A stretch of DNA of 64,000 nucleotides from Bradyrhizobium sp. Rc3b. Lineage in GTDB: Bacteria; Pseudomonadota; Alphaproteobacteria; Rhizobiales; Xanthobacteraceae. Both the position numbers and the translations under genes were made by a program. Of this stretch, positions 19,107 to 28,163 are shown one piece after another. Below the pieces are notes generated by a model that saw only the letters and a list, made by a program, of their open reading frames with translations, was not told where the DNA came from and made no database searches. Position 1 is the stretch's first letter. Every line of letters starts with the position of its first letter. Where the stretch lies: NCBI RefSeq assembly GCF_900114915.1, contig NZ_FOUS01000006.1, forward strand, positions 186,001 through 250,000, read 5' to 3'.

Positions 19107-20071
19107 GACTTGACCAGGCCGACCGATTTCAGCACGTCGGTGACGCGCACGGTTTCCTTCTTCAGGAAGTCGGCGAAGGCGTCACCGCCGAGATAGGCGT
19201 CTTCCCAGCCCTTCTGCTTGAGGATTTCCTTCCAGGCGTCCGACTTCACCATCTTCTCGACCGCATCGCTCAAGGTCTTGCGCTGCTCCGGCGTGATGCC
19301 GGGAGGCGCCACCACCGAACGCCAGTTGGCGATCACGAGGTCGATGCCCTGTTCCTTGAAGGTCGGGATGTCGCTGCCGGAGATGCGCTTCTCCGAGGTC
19401 ACGCCGATCGCGCGCAGCTTGCCGGACTTGATCTGCCCTTCATATTCGCTGAGGCCCGAAATGCCCGCGGTGACCTTGCCGCCGAGGATCGCAGCCAGCG
19501 ACTCGCCGCCGCCGGAGAACGGGATGTAGTTGATCTTCTTGGCGTCGGCACCGACCGCGCCGGCGAACAACGCCGCCATCACGTGGTCCACGCCGCCGGC
19601 CGAGCCCCCGGCGAAAGTCACCTTGGCAATATCGGCCTTCACCGCGGCGGCCAGATCCTGCGCGGTCTTGATCGGCGAATTCGCGGGAACCACGATTACC
19701 TGGATTTCCTCGGTGAGGCGCGCGATCGGCGTCACCTGCTCGAGCGTCACCGGCGACTTGTTCATGGCGAGCGCGCCCACCATGACGAAGCCGTTGACCA
19801 TCAGCTGGTTGCCGTCGCCCTTGGCGCCATTGACGAACTGGGCGATGCCAACGCTGCCGCCGGCGCCGGGAACGTTGGTGACCTGCACGCTGCGCGCGAC
19901 GCCCGCGGCCACCAGCGCCTGCTGCATGGAGCGCGCGGTCTGGTCCCAGCCGCCGCCCGGGGCCGCCGGCGCCATCAGCTTGAGCTCGAGCTGCTGGGCA
20001 AGGGACGGCGTCGCTGCCGCAAGGGTCAGCGCGACGGCTGCGCCGGCAAGGCGCGCGGAAAATTGGAACAT
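19103..20071 (-). CDS. tctC: Tripartite tricarboxylate transporter, periplasmic binding protein (Bug family)
   Basis: 322 residues: a signal peptide cut near SLAQQ, then the Bug-family fold with APAAPGGGWDQTAR (ligand-binding glycine loop) and NVPGAGGSVG. It captures a carboxylate in the periplasm and hands it to TctA/TctB. The ATG at 20071 was chosen because it begins the signal peptide and has GGAGAG upstream. First gene of the transporter operon. An IclR regulator lies upstream on the same strand, 106 bp away. Confidence 0.92.
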   Translation of the reverse strand: MFQFSARLAGAAVALTLAAATPSLAQQLELKLMAPAAPGGGWDQTARSMQQALVAAGVARSVQVTNVPGAGGSVGIAQFVNGAKGDGNQLMVNGFVMVGALAMNKSPVTLEQVTPIARLTEEIQVIVVPANSPIKTAQDLAAAVKADIAKVTFAGGSAGGVDHVMAALFAGAVGADAKKINYIPFSGGGESLAAILGGKVTAGISGLSEYEGQIKSGKLRAIGVTSEKRISGSDIPTFKEQGIDLVIANWRSVVAPPGITPEQRKTLSDAVEKMVKSDAWKEILKQKGWEDAYLGGDAFADFLKKETVRVTDVLKSVGLVKS

Positions 20072-20177
20072 AAGGACGCTCTCCAGGCTCATGCGGACGT
20101 TTGCCGCATTGTGTCGTTTGGTCGCATATCAGCCAAAACGGCCGATGCTGTCCAGCGACAGTGCCCGGGTTCCCCAA

Positions 20178-21032
20178 TTAGCGCGGTATCGGCATCACCC
20201 CGCCGAGCGCGACCGTCAGCTCGCCGGCGACCTCGCGCACGATTTGGCCAATCTCCGGCAGCCTGTCGTCGGTCAGGCGGCTGGTCATGCCTGAGACGGA
20301 AATCGCCGCGAGCGGCTCGGCGCAGTCGTTGTAGACCACTGCGGCAATACAGCGCAGCCCCATGCAGGCCTCTTCATCGTCGAGCGCAAAACCTTGCTTG
20401 CGGATTTTTTCGAGCTCCTTGAACAGGTCGCTCGGCCGCACGATCGATTTCTCGGTCAGCCGGGGCATGCCGTGATGGCGGATGACGGCGCCGACGTCCT
20501 CATCGGAATAGGTTGCGAGCACGGCCTTGCCGACGCCCGACGTCACCATGGGAACGCGGCCGCCGACCTGGGTCAGCGAGCGCATGATCTCGCGGCTCTC
20601 CATGCGGGTCAGCACGATGATGAACTCATCGTCGACCACGGCGAGATTGGCGGTCTCGCGGGTGAGATCACGCAGCTTGCGCAAGTAAGGAATCGCCTGC
20701 GTGGAGAAATTACGCCGCCGCGCGAAGCTCGCGCCGACCGTGAAGGCGCGCGAGCCGACGTGCCATTTGGATTCGGCGCGGTCGAACTGCACGAAGCGGC
20801 GGCTTTCCAGCGTCGCCAGCAGGCGGTGCACCGTGGAAGCCGACAGGCCGGTGCGCACCGCCAGATCGCTGAGGCGATAGCCTTCGTCGTCCTCGGCCAG
20901 CGTTTCCAGGATCGACAGCGCGCGATCGACGGACTGCACGCCGCCGTCGCGCGTGTCGTTATCGGCCTCCGATGCCGATCGAGGCTCGAGCGATTTGCGC
21001 CGGATCACGTTCTTGCTCATCGCGACCTGCAT
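20178..21032 (-). CDS. IclR-family transcriptional regulator
   Basis: About 284 residues: winged helix-turn-helix (SVDRALSILETLAEDDEGYR to SASTVHRLLATLESR) followed by the IclR effector domain with MVTSGVGKAVLATYSDE and DDEEACMGLRCIAA. The start is set at ATG 21032; ATG 21020 is also possible. The frame extends further upstream, but that part is translated repeat DNA. It probably controls the downstream tct, ade or gcl genes, since IclR proteins commonly govern glyoxylate and aromatic acid pathways (inference). Confidence 0.88.
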   Translation of the reverse strand: MQVAMSKNVIRRKSLEPRSASEADNDTRDGGVQSVDRALSILETLAEDDEGYRLSDLAVRTGLSASTVHRLLATLESRRFVQFDRAESKWHVGSRAFTVGASFARRRNFSTQAIPYLRKLRDLTRETANLAVVDDEFIIVLTRMESREIMRSLTQVGGRVPMVTSGVGKAVLATYSDEDVGAVIRHHGMPRLTEKSIVRPSDLFKELEKIRKQGFALDDEEACMGLRCIAAVVYNDCAEPLAAISVSGMTSRLTDDRLPEIGQIVREVAGELTVALGGVMPIPR

Positions 21033-21042
21033 TCGTTCTTCT

Positions 21043-21208
21043 TCCCCTCTCCCCGCTTGCGGGGCCGAGACGAGCTCCGCTCGCTCTGAGAGGGTCAGGG
21101 TGAGGGGGAGCCTCCGCAAGGACGGCAGCAGTCAGACTCGCGGAGAGTCCCCCTCACCCGGAATTTGCTGCGCAAATTCCGGCCTCTCCGCGCGTGCGGG
21201 GAGAGGCG
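21043..21208. repeat. Inverted pair of CCTCTCCCC palindromic repeats
   Basis: A CCCCTCTCCCCGCTTGCGGG-like unit at the left and a GGCCTCTCCGCGCGTGCGGG-like unit at the right flank copies of GGTGAGGGGGA/TCCCCCTCACC. It occupies most of the gap between the acyl-CoA synthetase stop and the IclR start. Same family as the repeats at 2.2 and 12.3 kb. Confidence 0.7.
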
Positions 21209-21220
21209 AACATCAACGTC

Positions 21221-23350
21221 TCAGAGCAGCCCTGCCCCCCGCGCCCATTTGTACTTGGCGCCGAGGACCTCGACCGGCAGCTCGGTCGAGTAGGCGTAGG
21301 CCGGAATGCCGTTCTGGTAGAGATATTCGGCGGCTTCCTCGACCTCGACGTCGCCGGCGAGCGAGGCGACGATCGGCTTCACGAAGCCTTTCGCCTCCAT
21401 CTCCTTCTTCACCTCGACCATGTTGCGGGCGAACACCATCGGCGGCGTGACGATGGTGTGCCAGTAGCCGAGGATCAGCGAATGGATGCGCTCATCGGAG
21501 AGGCCGAGCTTCACCGTGTTGACGTAGGTGATCGGAGGCTCGCCGCCGGTGATATCCACAGGATTTCCGGCAGCCCCGAACGGCGGGATGAACTTGCGGA
21601 AGGCCGCATCCAGATCCGCCGGCATCGACATCAGCGACAGGCCGTTGTCGACGCAGGAGTCCGACAGCAGCACACCGGAGCCGCCCGCACCGGTGATGAT
21701 CAGCACGTTCTCGCCCTTCGGCGTGGGCAGCACCGGCACGCCGCGGGCGAATTCGAGCAATTGCCGCAAGCTGCGGGCCCGGATCACGCCGGACTGCGCC
21801 AGGACGTCCTCGTAGATCTTGTCGTTACCGGCGAGCGCGCCGGTGTGCGACGAGGCCGCCTTGGCGCCGGCCGAGGTGCGGCCGGCCTTGAGCACGACGA
21901 CCGGCTTCTTCTTGGAGACGCGCTTGGCGGCTTCCGCGAACGCGCGACCGTCCTTGAGGTCTTCGCAGTGCTGCGCGATCAAATTGGTGTTCGGATCCTG
22001 CTCGAAGAAGGCGAGCAGATCGTCCTCGTCGATATCGGACTTGTTGCCGAGGCCGACGATGGCCGAGACGCCCATCTTGGCCGAGCGCGAGAAGCCGATG
22101 ATGGCCATGCCGATGCCGCCCGACTGCGACGACAGCGCCGCGTGGCCCTTGACGTCGTAAGCCGTGCAGAAGGTCGCGCAGAGATTAGCGGGCGTATAGT
22201 AGAAGCCGTAGATGTTCGGCCCCATCAGGCGGATGTCGTACTTCTTGCCGACCTCGACGATCTCGGCCTGCAGCTCGGGCGCACCGGCCTCCGCAAAGCC
22301 CGACGGAATCAGCACCGCGCCCGGGATTTTCTTCTCGCCGCATTCGGTGAGCGCCGCCGCGACGAACTTCGCGGGGATCGCGAACACCGCCGTGTCGATC
22401 ACGCCAGGCACGTCCTTGACGCTCTTATAGGCCTTGTAGCCGAGGATCTCGGCGGCCTTGGGGTGGATCGGGTAGATGTCGCCCTTGTAGCCGCCGTTGA
22501 TGAGGTTCTTCATCACGGAATTGCCGATCTTGCCGTCCTCGGCGGAGGCGCCGACCACGGCGACCGCCTTCGGCTGCATGATGCGGCTCATCGCCGCGAC
22601 AATCTCTTCGGTCGGGCGCGGCTTCGGCTTCGGCACATAGGCGAAGTCGACGACGATGCGCACGTCGGCGGCGGTCGCGCCCTTCGCCGTCGCGAACACA
22701 GGATTGAGGTCGAGCTCGACGATCTCAGGGAAATCGGTGACGAGCTGCGAGACCTTGACGATGACATCGGCGAGGGCGTTGCGGTTCACCGGCTCGCCGC
22801 CGCGCACGCCCTTCAGGATCTCGTGCGCCTGGATGCCGTCGAGCATCGAGAGCGCGTCTTCCTTGGTCGCGGGCGCGAGGCGGAAGGTGATGTCCTTGAG
22901 CACCTCGACCAGCACGCCACCGAGGCCGAAGGCGACGAGCTTGCCGAACGAGCCGTCGGTGATCGAGCCGACGATGACCTCGGTGCCGCCAGCCAGCATC
23001 TGCTGCACCTGGACGCCGTCGATCTTGGCATCGGCCTTGTACTTCCTGGCGTTGCCGAGAATGGTCTCATAGGCCTTCTCGGCATCTTCGGCGGTCTTGA
23101 GGCCGACGATGACGCCGCCGGCTTCGGTCTTGTGGAGAATGTCCGGCGAGACGATCTTCATCACGACCGGGAAGCCCATCGACGAGGCCATCTTGCCGGC
23201 CTCGCCCGCCGACTTCGCCACGCCCTCCTTCGGCACCGGAATGCCATAGGCGTCGGAGACCAGCTTGCCTTCCGGGGCCGTCAGGCTGGTGCGGTTGTCC
23301 GCCTTGACCTGGTCAAGCACCTTGCGGACGGCTTCTTTGGAATTGGACAT
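21221..23350 (-). CDS. NDP-forming acyl-CoA synthetase (acetate--CoA ligase family)
   Basis: 709 residues with an ATP-grasp half first (about 20-235), then a CoA-binding Rossmann domain starting at IMQPKAVAVVGASAEDGKIG and succinyl-CoA-synthetase-like domains. His502 in SSHTGALAG is the expected phosphohistidine. It would interconvert an acid, CoA and ATP with acyl-CoA, ADP and phosphate. It is divergent from the GntR-oxc-frc unit, with a shared 315-bp promoter region holding two candidate GntR operators. It may therefore form oxalyl-CoA or formyl-CoA to prime the oxalate cycle, or recover ATP from formyl-CoA. The substrate is inference only. Ribosome site GGGAGAAG precedes the ATG. Confidence 0.88.
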   Translation of the reverse strand: MSNSKEAVRKVLDQVKADNRTSLTAPEGKLVSDAYGIPVPKEGVAKSAGEAGKMASSMGFPVVMKIVSPDILHKTEAGGVIVGLKTAEDAEKAYETILGNARKYKADAKIDGVQVQQMLAGGTEVIVGSITDGSFGKLVAFGLGGVLVEVLKDITFRLAPATKEDALSMLDGIQAHEILKGVRGGEPVNRNALADVIVKVSQLVTDFPEIVELDLNPVFATAKGATAADVRIVVDFAYVPKPKPRPTEEIVAAMSRIMQPKAVAVVGASAEDGKIGNSVMKNLINGGYKGDIYPIHPKAAEILGYKAYKSVKDVPGVIDTAVFAIPAKFVAAALTECGEKKIPGAVLIPSGFAEAGAPELQAEIVEVGKKYDIRLMGPNIYGFYYTPANLCATFCTAYDVKGHAALSSQSGGIGMAIIGFSRSAKMGVSAIVGLGNKSDIDEDDLLAFFEQDPNTNLIAQHCEDLKDGRAFAEAAKRVSKKKPVVVLKAGRTSAGAKAASSHTGALAGNDKIYEDVLAQSGVIRARSLRQLLEFARGVPVLPTPKGENVLIITGAGGSGVLLSDSCVDNGLSLMSMPADLDAAFRKFIPPFGAAGNPVDITGGEPPITYVNTVKLGLSDERIHSLILGYWHTIVTPPMVFARNMVEVKKEMEAKGFVKPIVASLAGDVEVEEAAEYLYQNGIPAYAYSTELPVEVLGAKYKWARGAGLL

Positions 23351-23511
23351 GTGGCTTCTCCCTTGACCTCAGTTCGTTCTTTTCAAAGCGCGCGCGTGGT
23401 TTTGCGGCTGCCCGTGATGCTTGCCATTCGCCGCGCTCTGTTCCATTCCGCGGAACGGAGCGGCATAAGCGCCAGACTACTCCGCCGCCGTGGATCAAAA
23501 ATGGCTGGCGA

Positions 23512-23528
23512 TGGCATTTGGTATGCCA
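23512..23528. promoter_or_regulatory. Candidate GntR/FCD operator, acyl-CoA synthetase side
   Basis: TGGCATTTGGTATGCCA, a perfect 6-bp palindrome with a 5-bp spacer. On the minus strand a TTGACA (23539-23544) stands so that the operator overlaps the expected -10 of a promoter for the acyl-CoA synthetase gene. Confidence 0.65.
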
Positions 23529-23592
23529 GAAGCCAACTTGTCAAGCTGCAGCATTGCTTGGAACGCCGCAAAAAATAGCCAGCTTGACATTC

Positions 23593-23609
23593 TGGCATGT
23601 GGTATGCCA
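23593..23609. promoter_or_regulatory. Candidate GntR/FCD operator, GntR side
   Basis: TGGCATGTGGTATGCCA, the same palindrome as at 23512. A plus-strand TTGACA at 23584-23589 is placed so that the site fills the -35/-10 spacer. It lies 57 bp before the GntR start, which suggests autoregulation and control of the downstream oxc and frc. Confidence 0.7.
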
Positions 23610-23665
23610 AAAACTTTCCCGTTAATAATCCTGTAAAAGACGACTCCCACTGGAGGAGATTCGTC

Positions 23666-24397
23666 GTGTCACTGCGGAAACCAACCAAGGCGTTGCCGAA
23701 CATGGCCGAGGCAGATATCGCAATCGTTCGTATTGCCCCGGAGAGCAGCTTCAAGAACAAGGCGTATGACGCCTTGAAGGAAGCCATCCTCAGGATGGAC
23801 ATCTATTCGACGCCCGAGCCGGTGATGCTCGACGAGCGCGCGCTGTCCGAACGTCTGGGTGTCAGCCGCACCCCGATCCGCGAAGCGATCGCGATGCTCG
23901 AGCAGGACGGCTTCGTGAAGACGGTGCCGCGCCGCGGCATCATGGTGGTGCGCAGGACCAAGAGCGAGATCGTCGACATGATCCGCGCCTGGGCGGCGCT
24001 GGAGAGCATGGCCGCGCGCCTCATCACCACCACTGCGCGCAAGAAGGACATCACGGCGCTGCGCGACTACTTCAAGGACTTCGGCAAGGACCGCCTGCCC
24101 GAGGATCACGTCGAGGAATATTCGCGCGCCAATATCGCCTTCCACCAGGCGCTGATCTCGCTGTCGGAATCGCCGGTGCTGGTCGATCTCACCAACGACC
24201 TGCTGCTGCACGTGCGCGGCTATCGCCAGCTGACCATCGGACGCAAGGACCGCACCGCGACCTCGCTGCCCGAGCATCTCGGCATGATCGAAGCACTGGA
24301 GGCGCGCGACACCGAGCTCGCCGAGAAGCGCGCCCGCGACCACACTCTCGGCCTTGCCGCTTACGTCGAAGCGCACGGCCAGGAACTGTTTACTTAA
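23666..24397 (+). CDS. GntR-family (FCD subgroup) transcriptional regulator of the oxalate genes
   Basis: 243 residues: N-terminal winged helix (NKAYDALKEAILRM, ALSERLGVSRTPIREAIAML, VPRRGIMVV) and C-terminal all-helical FCD ligand domain with the metal-type histidines in IAFHQALISL, LPEHLGMIEAL and RARDHT. The GTG at 23666 was chosen because GGAGGAG lies 7 bases before it; an in-frame ATG at 23702 has no such site. oxc follows after 66 bp and frc after that. FCD regulators bind TGGNAT-like palindromes, and this motif is found repeatedly in this region, so the protein is the likely regulator of them all (inference). Confidence 0.9.
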   Translation: MSLRKPTKALPNMAEADIAIVRIAPESSFKNKAYDALKEAILRMDIYSTPEPVMLDERALSERLGVSRTPIREAIAMLEQDGFVKTVPRRGIMVVRRTKSEIVDMIRAWAALESMAARLITTTARKKDITALRDYFKDFGKDRLPEDHVEEYSRANIAFHQALISLSESPVLVDLTNDLLLHVRGYRQLTIGRKDRTATSLPEHLGMIEALEARDTELAEKRARDHTLGLAAYVEAHGQELFT

Positions 24398-24463
24398 CCA
24401 AGCAACGTTCACCAGAAGGGCGAACAATTCGCCCCACTATCTGAGACCAGGGAGACAAGGCCC

Positions 24464-26197
24464 ATGCTGAATACCGCGACCAAGTCCGAGGCACCGGGCA
24501 CCGAGCAGGAGCTGACGGATGGCTTTCATCTCGTCATCGACGCGCTCAAGCTGAACGGCATCACCACCATCTATAATGTGCCGGGCATCCCGATCACGGA
24601 TTTGGGCCGCATGGCGCAGGCCGAGGGCATTCGCATGATCTCGTTCCGCCACGAGCAGAATGCCGGTTATGCGGCGGGCATCGCCGGCTACCTCACCAAG
24701 AAGCCCGGCATCTGCCTCACCGTCTCCGCGCCCGGCTTCCTCAATGGTCTCACCGCGCTCGCCCACGCCACCACCAACTGCTATCCGATGATCCTGATCT
24801 CGGGCTCGTCCGAGCGCGAGATCGTCGACCTGCAGCAGGGCGACTACGAAGAGATGGACCAGCTCGCGATTGCGAAGCCGCTGTGCAAGGCGGCCTATCG
24901 CGTGCTGCACGCACAGGACATCGGCATCGGCCTGGCCCGCGCCATCCGCGCTGCTGTCTCGGGCCGTCCGGGCGGCGTCTATCTCGACCTGCCGGCCAAG
25001 CTGTTCGGCCAGGTGATGAACGCCGATGCCGGACGGAAGTCGCTGGTCAAGGTGATTGATGCTGCGCCCGCGCAGATCCCCTCGCCCGCTTCGGTCAAGC
25101 GTGCGCTCGACGTGCTCAAGAGCGCCAAGCGTCCGCTCATCATCCTCGGCAAGGGCGCGGCCTACGCGCAGGCCGACGAGGAGATCAAGACCTTCGTCGA
25201 GAAGAGCGGCGTGCCCTTCCTGCCGATGAGCATGGCCAAGGGCCTCCTCTCCGACACCCATCCGCAATGCGCAGGCGCTGCCCGCTCGACGGTGCTGAAA
25301 GAGTCCGATGTCGTGCTGCTGATCGGCGCGCGGCTGAACTGGCTGCTCTCGCACGGCAAGGGCAAGAACTGGGGCGAAGCGCCCAAGAAGTTCATCCAGG
25401 TCGATATCGAGCCGCGCGAGATGGACTCCAACGTCGAAATCGTCGCGCCCGTCGTCGGCGACATCGGCTCGGTCGTCTCTGCCTTCAATCAGGCGATGGG
25501 TACGGGCTGGACCGCCCCGCCCGCCGAATGGACCAAGGCGATCTCGTCCAAGCGCGAAGAGAACGTCGCCAAGATGGCGCCGAAGCTCATGAACAACAAA
25601 TCGCCGATGGACTATCACGGCGCGCTCGGCGTGCTGAAGAACGTCATCAAGGAGTACCCCGAGGCGATCCTCGTCAACGAAGGCGCCAACACGCTCGATC
25701 TCGCCCGCGGCGTCATCGACATGTACCGCCCGCGCAAGCGTCTCGACGTCGGCACCTGGGGCGTGATGGGCATCGGCATGGGCCAGGCGATTGCCGCCGC
25801 GCTCGAGACCGGCCACCCCGTGCTCGCAGTGGAAGGCGACTCGGCCTTCGGCTTCTCCGGCATGGAGGTCGAGACCATCTGCCGCTACAACCTTCCGATC
25901 TGCGTCGTGATCTTCAACAACGACGGCATCTATCGCGGCACCGACGTCAACGGCGCCAACGCCGATCCGGCAACGACGGTATTCGTCAAGGGCGCGCGCT
26001 ACGACAAGATGATGGAAGCCTTCGGCGGCGTCGGCGTGAATGCCACCTCGCCGGACGAGCTCAAGCGAGCCGTCAACGAAGCCATGAAGTCCGGCAAGCC
26101 GACGCTCATCAACGCGGTGATCGATCCGGCCGCGGGCTCGGAGAGCGGCCGCATCGGCAACCTCAATCCGCAGAGCGTTCTGCAGAAGAAGAAGTAA
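24464..26197 (+). CDS. oxc: Oxalyl-CoA decarboxylase
   Basis: TPP enzyme of 577 residues that converts oxalyl-CoA to formyl-CoA and CO2 in the cytoplasm. The TPP-activating Glu64 lies in SFRHEQNAGYAAGI, and the diphosphate motif runs from GDS (458-460) to NND (485-487). The middle domain binds ADP in characterised enzymes. The combination with frc immediately downstream and the N-terminal YNVPGIPITDLGRMAQ segment separates it from acetolactate synthase. A GGGAGACAAGG ribosome region precedes the ATG. Probably cotranscribed with the GntR gene upstream. Confidence 0.95.
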   Translation: MLNTATKSEAPGTEQELTDGFHLVIDALKLNGITTIYNVPGIPITDLGRMAQAEGIRMISFRHEQNAGYAAGIAGYLTKKPGICLTVSAPGFLNGLTALAHATTNCYPMILISGSSEREIVDLQQGDYEEMDQLAIAKPLCKAAYRVLHAQDIGIGLARAIRAAVSGRPGGVYLDLPAKLFGQVMNADAGRKSLVKVIDAAPAQIPSPASVKRALDVLKSAKRPLIILGKGAAYAQADEEIKTFVEKSGVPFLPMSMAKGLLSDTHPQCAGAARSTVLKESDVVLLIGARLNWLLSHGKGKNWGEAPKKFIQVDIEPREMDSNVEIVAPVVGDIGSVVSAFNQAMGTGWTAPPAEWTKAISSKREENVAKMAPKLMNNKSPMDYHGALGVLKNVIKEYPEAILVNEGANTLDLARGVIDMYRPRKRLDVGTWGVMGIGMGQAIAAALETGHPVLAVEGDSAFGFSGMEVETICRYNLPICVVIFNNDGIYRGTDVNGANADPATTVFVKGARYDKMMEAFGGVGVNATSPDELKRAVNEAMKSGKPTLINAVIDPAAGSESGRIGNLNPQSVLQKKK

Positions 26198-26262
26198 GTC
26201 CACCCCTCAACCCTTAATTCCCTGCGGTTGGCGGGGGCAGACACAGAGTACGGAGCAACACG

Positions 26263-27540
26263 ATGACCAAAGCGCTTACGGGCGTTCGCATTCTCGACTT
26301 CACCCACGTTCAATCAGGACCGACCTGCACGCAGCTGCTCGCCTGGTTCGGTGCCGACGTGATCAAGGTGGAACGTCCGGGCGTGGGTGACATCACCCGC
26401 GGCCAGCTGCAGGACATCCCGAACGTGGACAGCCTGTATTTCACCATGCTCAACCACAACAAGCGCTCGATCACGCTCGACACCAAGAACCCCAAGGGCA
26501 AGGAAGTCCTCACCGAGCTGATCAAGAAGTGCGACGTGCTGGTGGAAAACTTCGGCCCCGGCGTGCTCGACCGCATGGGCTTCCCCTGGGAGAAGATCCA
26601 GGCCATCAACCCGAAGATGATCGTCGCCTCGATCAAGGGCTTCGGCCCCGGACCGTACGAAGACTGCAAGGTCTATGAGAACGTCGCGCAGTGCACCGGC
26701 GGCGCCGCTTCCACCACCGGCTTCCGCGACGGTCTTCCGCTCGTCACCGGCGCGCAGATCGGCGACAGCGGCACCGGCCTCCACCTCGCGCTCGGCATCG
26801 TCACCGCGCTCTACCAGCGCACCGTCACCGGCAAGGGCCAGAAGGTTACGGCTGCGATGCAGGACGGCGTGCTCAACCTCGCCCGCGTCAAGCTGCGCGA
26901 CCAGCAGCGCCTCGCCCATGGCCCGCTGAAGGAATACAGCCAGTACGGCGAAGGCATTCCGTTCGGCGACGCCGTGCCGCGCGCCGGCAATGATTCCGGC
27001 GGCGGCCAGCCCGGCCGCATCGTCAAGTGCAAAGGCTGGGAGACCGATCCCAACGCCTACCTCTATTTCATCACCCAGGCGCCGGTCTGGGAGAAGATCT
27101 GCGACGTGATCGGCGAACCCGGCTGGAAGACCCATCCCGACTACGCCAAGCCGCCGGCCCGGCTGTCGCGCCTCAACGAGATTTTTGCGCGCATCGAGCA
27201 GTGGACGATGACCAAGACCAAGTTCGAGGCGATGGAAATCCTCAACAAGGACGACATCCCCTGCGGCCCGATCCTGTCGATGAAGGAGATCATCGAGGAC
27301 CAGTCGCTGCGCGCCACCGGTACCTTGGTCGAAGTCGACCACCCCACCCGCGGCAAGTACATTTCGGTCGGCAACCCGATCAAGCTGTCGGATAGCCCGA
27401 GCGACGTCGAGCGCTCCCCGCTGCTCGGCGAGCACACCGACGAGATCCTGCGCTCCGTGCTCGGCTTCAGCGACCACCAGGTCGCCGACATCCACAAGTC
27501 CGGCGCGCTCGACCCGCCGCAGAAGCAGGCCGCGGAGTAA
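26263..27540 (+). CDS. frc: Formyl-CoA:oxalate CoA-transferase
   Basis: Class III CoA-transferase of 425 residues (Oxalobacter Frc has 428). It moves CoA from formyl-CoA to oxalate, giving oxalyl-CoA and formate. The nucleophilic aspartate is Asp168 in GAQIGDSGTG, aligned with Asp169 of known enzymes, and the glycine loop is NDSGGGQPG. Sequence and length favour Frc over other class III enzymes, and the position 65 bp after oxc supports it strongly. A strong terminator follows 22 bp after the stop. Confidence 0.96.
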   Translation: MTKALTGVRILDFTHVQSGPTCTQLLAWFGADVIKVERPGVGDITRGQLQDIPNVDSLYFTMLNHNKRSITLDTKNPKGKEVLTELIKKCDVLVENFGPGVLDRMGFPWEKIQAINPKMIVASIKGFGPGPYEDCKVYENVAQCTGGAASTTGFRDGLPLVTGAQIGDSGTGLHLALGIVTALYQRTVTGKGQKVTAAMQDGVLNLARVKLRDQQRLAHGPLKEYSQYGEGIPFGDAVPRAGNDSGGGQPGRIVKCKGWETDPNAYLYFITQAPVWEKICDVIGEPGWKTHPDYAKPPARLSRLNEIFARIEQWTMTKTKFEAMEILNKDDIPCGPILSMKEIIEDQSLRATGTLVEVDHPTRGKYISVGNPIKLSDSPSDVERSPLLGEHTDEILRSVLGFSDHQVADIHKSGALDPPQKQAAE

Positions 27541-27562
27541 GCGGACCTATCAGTGAACGACG

Positions 27563-27590
27563 AAAGGCCGCCGGTTTCGGCGGCCTTTTT
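27563..27590 (+). terminator. Rho-independent terminator after frc
   Basis: GGCCGCCG (27566-27573) pairs with CGGCGGCC (27578-27585) around a GTTT loop, with TTTTT after it. It closes the GntR-oxc-frc unit. Confidence 0.9.
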
Positions 27591-27821
27591 GTTTCGGACC
27601 GAAGGAACTGAACCACACGCCGGCCGTTACTCCTTCGACCGGCATGCTCTCAGAAGTGCGAACGTGCCGCCTCCACGGCGAGTGACCAAACCTCGCGCCA
27701 AACCGCCCAGCACTGAAGGATTGTCCACCCTCCCGTTCAGAGGGTGACTAATCCGCTCGCAAGCGGGTGGCGTCGCGTTCGGCGCTCGCGGGCCACGCCC
27801 ATTGATCGAAGTGAGGTCGAA

Positions 27822-28019
27822 ATGTTGAGAGATCAATCCTCTGATCGGGCCAGGCGTGAAGCCAACAAGGCGTTCAAGCCTGTCAAGACGCAGAAGCCCA
27901 TGACTGACTATGCGAAGCACCAGCACTCCCTCAACGAGAACCGCGAGCGGCTCAAAGCAGAGCGATTGGCCCGCGAGGCAAAGTCGAAAGAGCTGCTCGA
28001 AAAAGGCTTGCCCGAATAG
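27822..28019 (+). CDS. Small basic hypothetical protein, 65 residues
   Basis: Highly charged, lysine- and arginine-rich, probably helical protein (MLRDQSSDRARREANKAFK at the N-terminus, LAREAKSKELLEKGLPE at the C-terminus). The ATG at 27822 has GTGAGGT upstream. Small proteins of this type are common in rhizobia without known function. It lacks a signal peptide and membrane segment. The 230 bp before it, after the frc terminator, show no other gene. Confidence 0.6.
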   Translation: MLRDQSSDRARREANKAFKPVKTQKPMTDYAKHQHSLNENRERLKAERLAREAKSKELLEKGLPE

Positions 28020-28163
28020 GAAGCGTAGGTTTGAGGCGACTACGCGAAGCCTCCTCTGGCGAAACACTTAGGAGTTGAACGAGGAACGGCTGCGGAATTG
28101 TGGCTTCCGTTGACGCGGCGTAGACATTCGGGCTGATCTTGCTGCTCAGGATGGGAGGTCACC

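Noticed and set aside
21033..21119. N-terminal extension of the IclR gene
   Set aside because: The added residues come from the palindromic repeat; IclR homology begins later, with good starts at 21032 and 21020.
21194..23578. Very long open frame on the plus strand (about 790 codons)
   Set aside because: It is antisense to the well-supported acyl-CoA synthetase gene and has the Arg/Ala/His/Asp-rich composition of a GC-rich shadow frame; no domain is recognisable.
24437..26203. Minus-strand open frame of 588 codons
   Set aside because: Exact antisense of oxc, with low-complexity charged translation.
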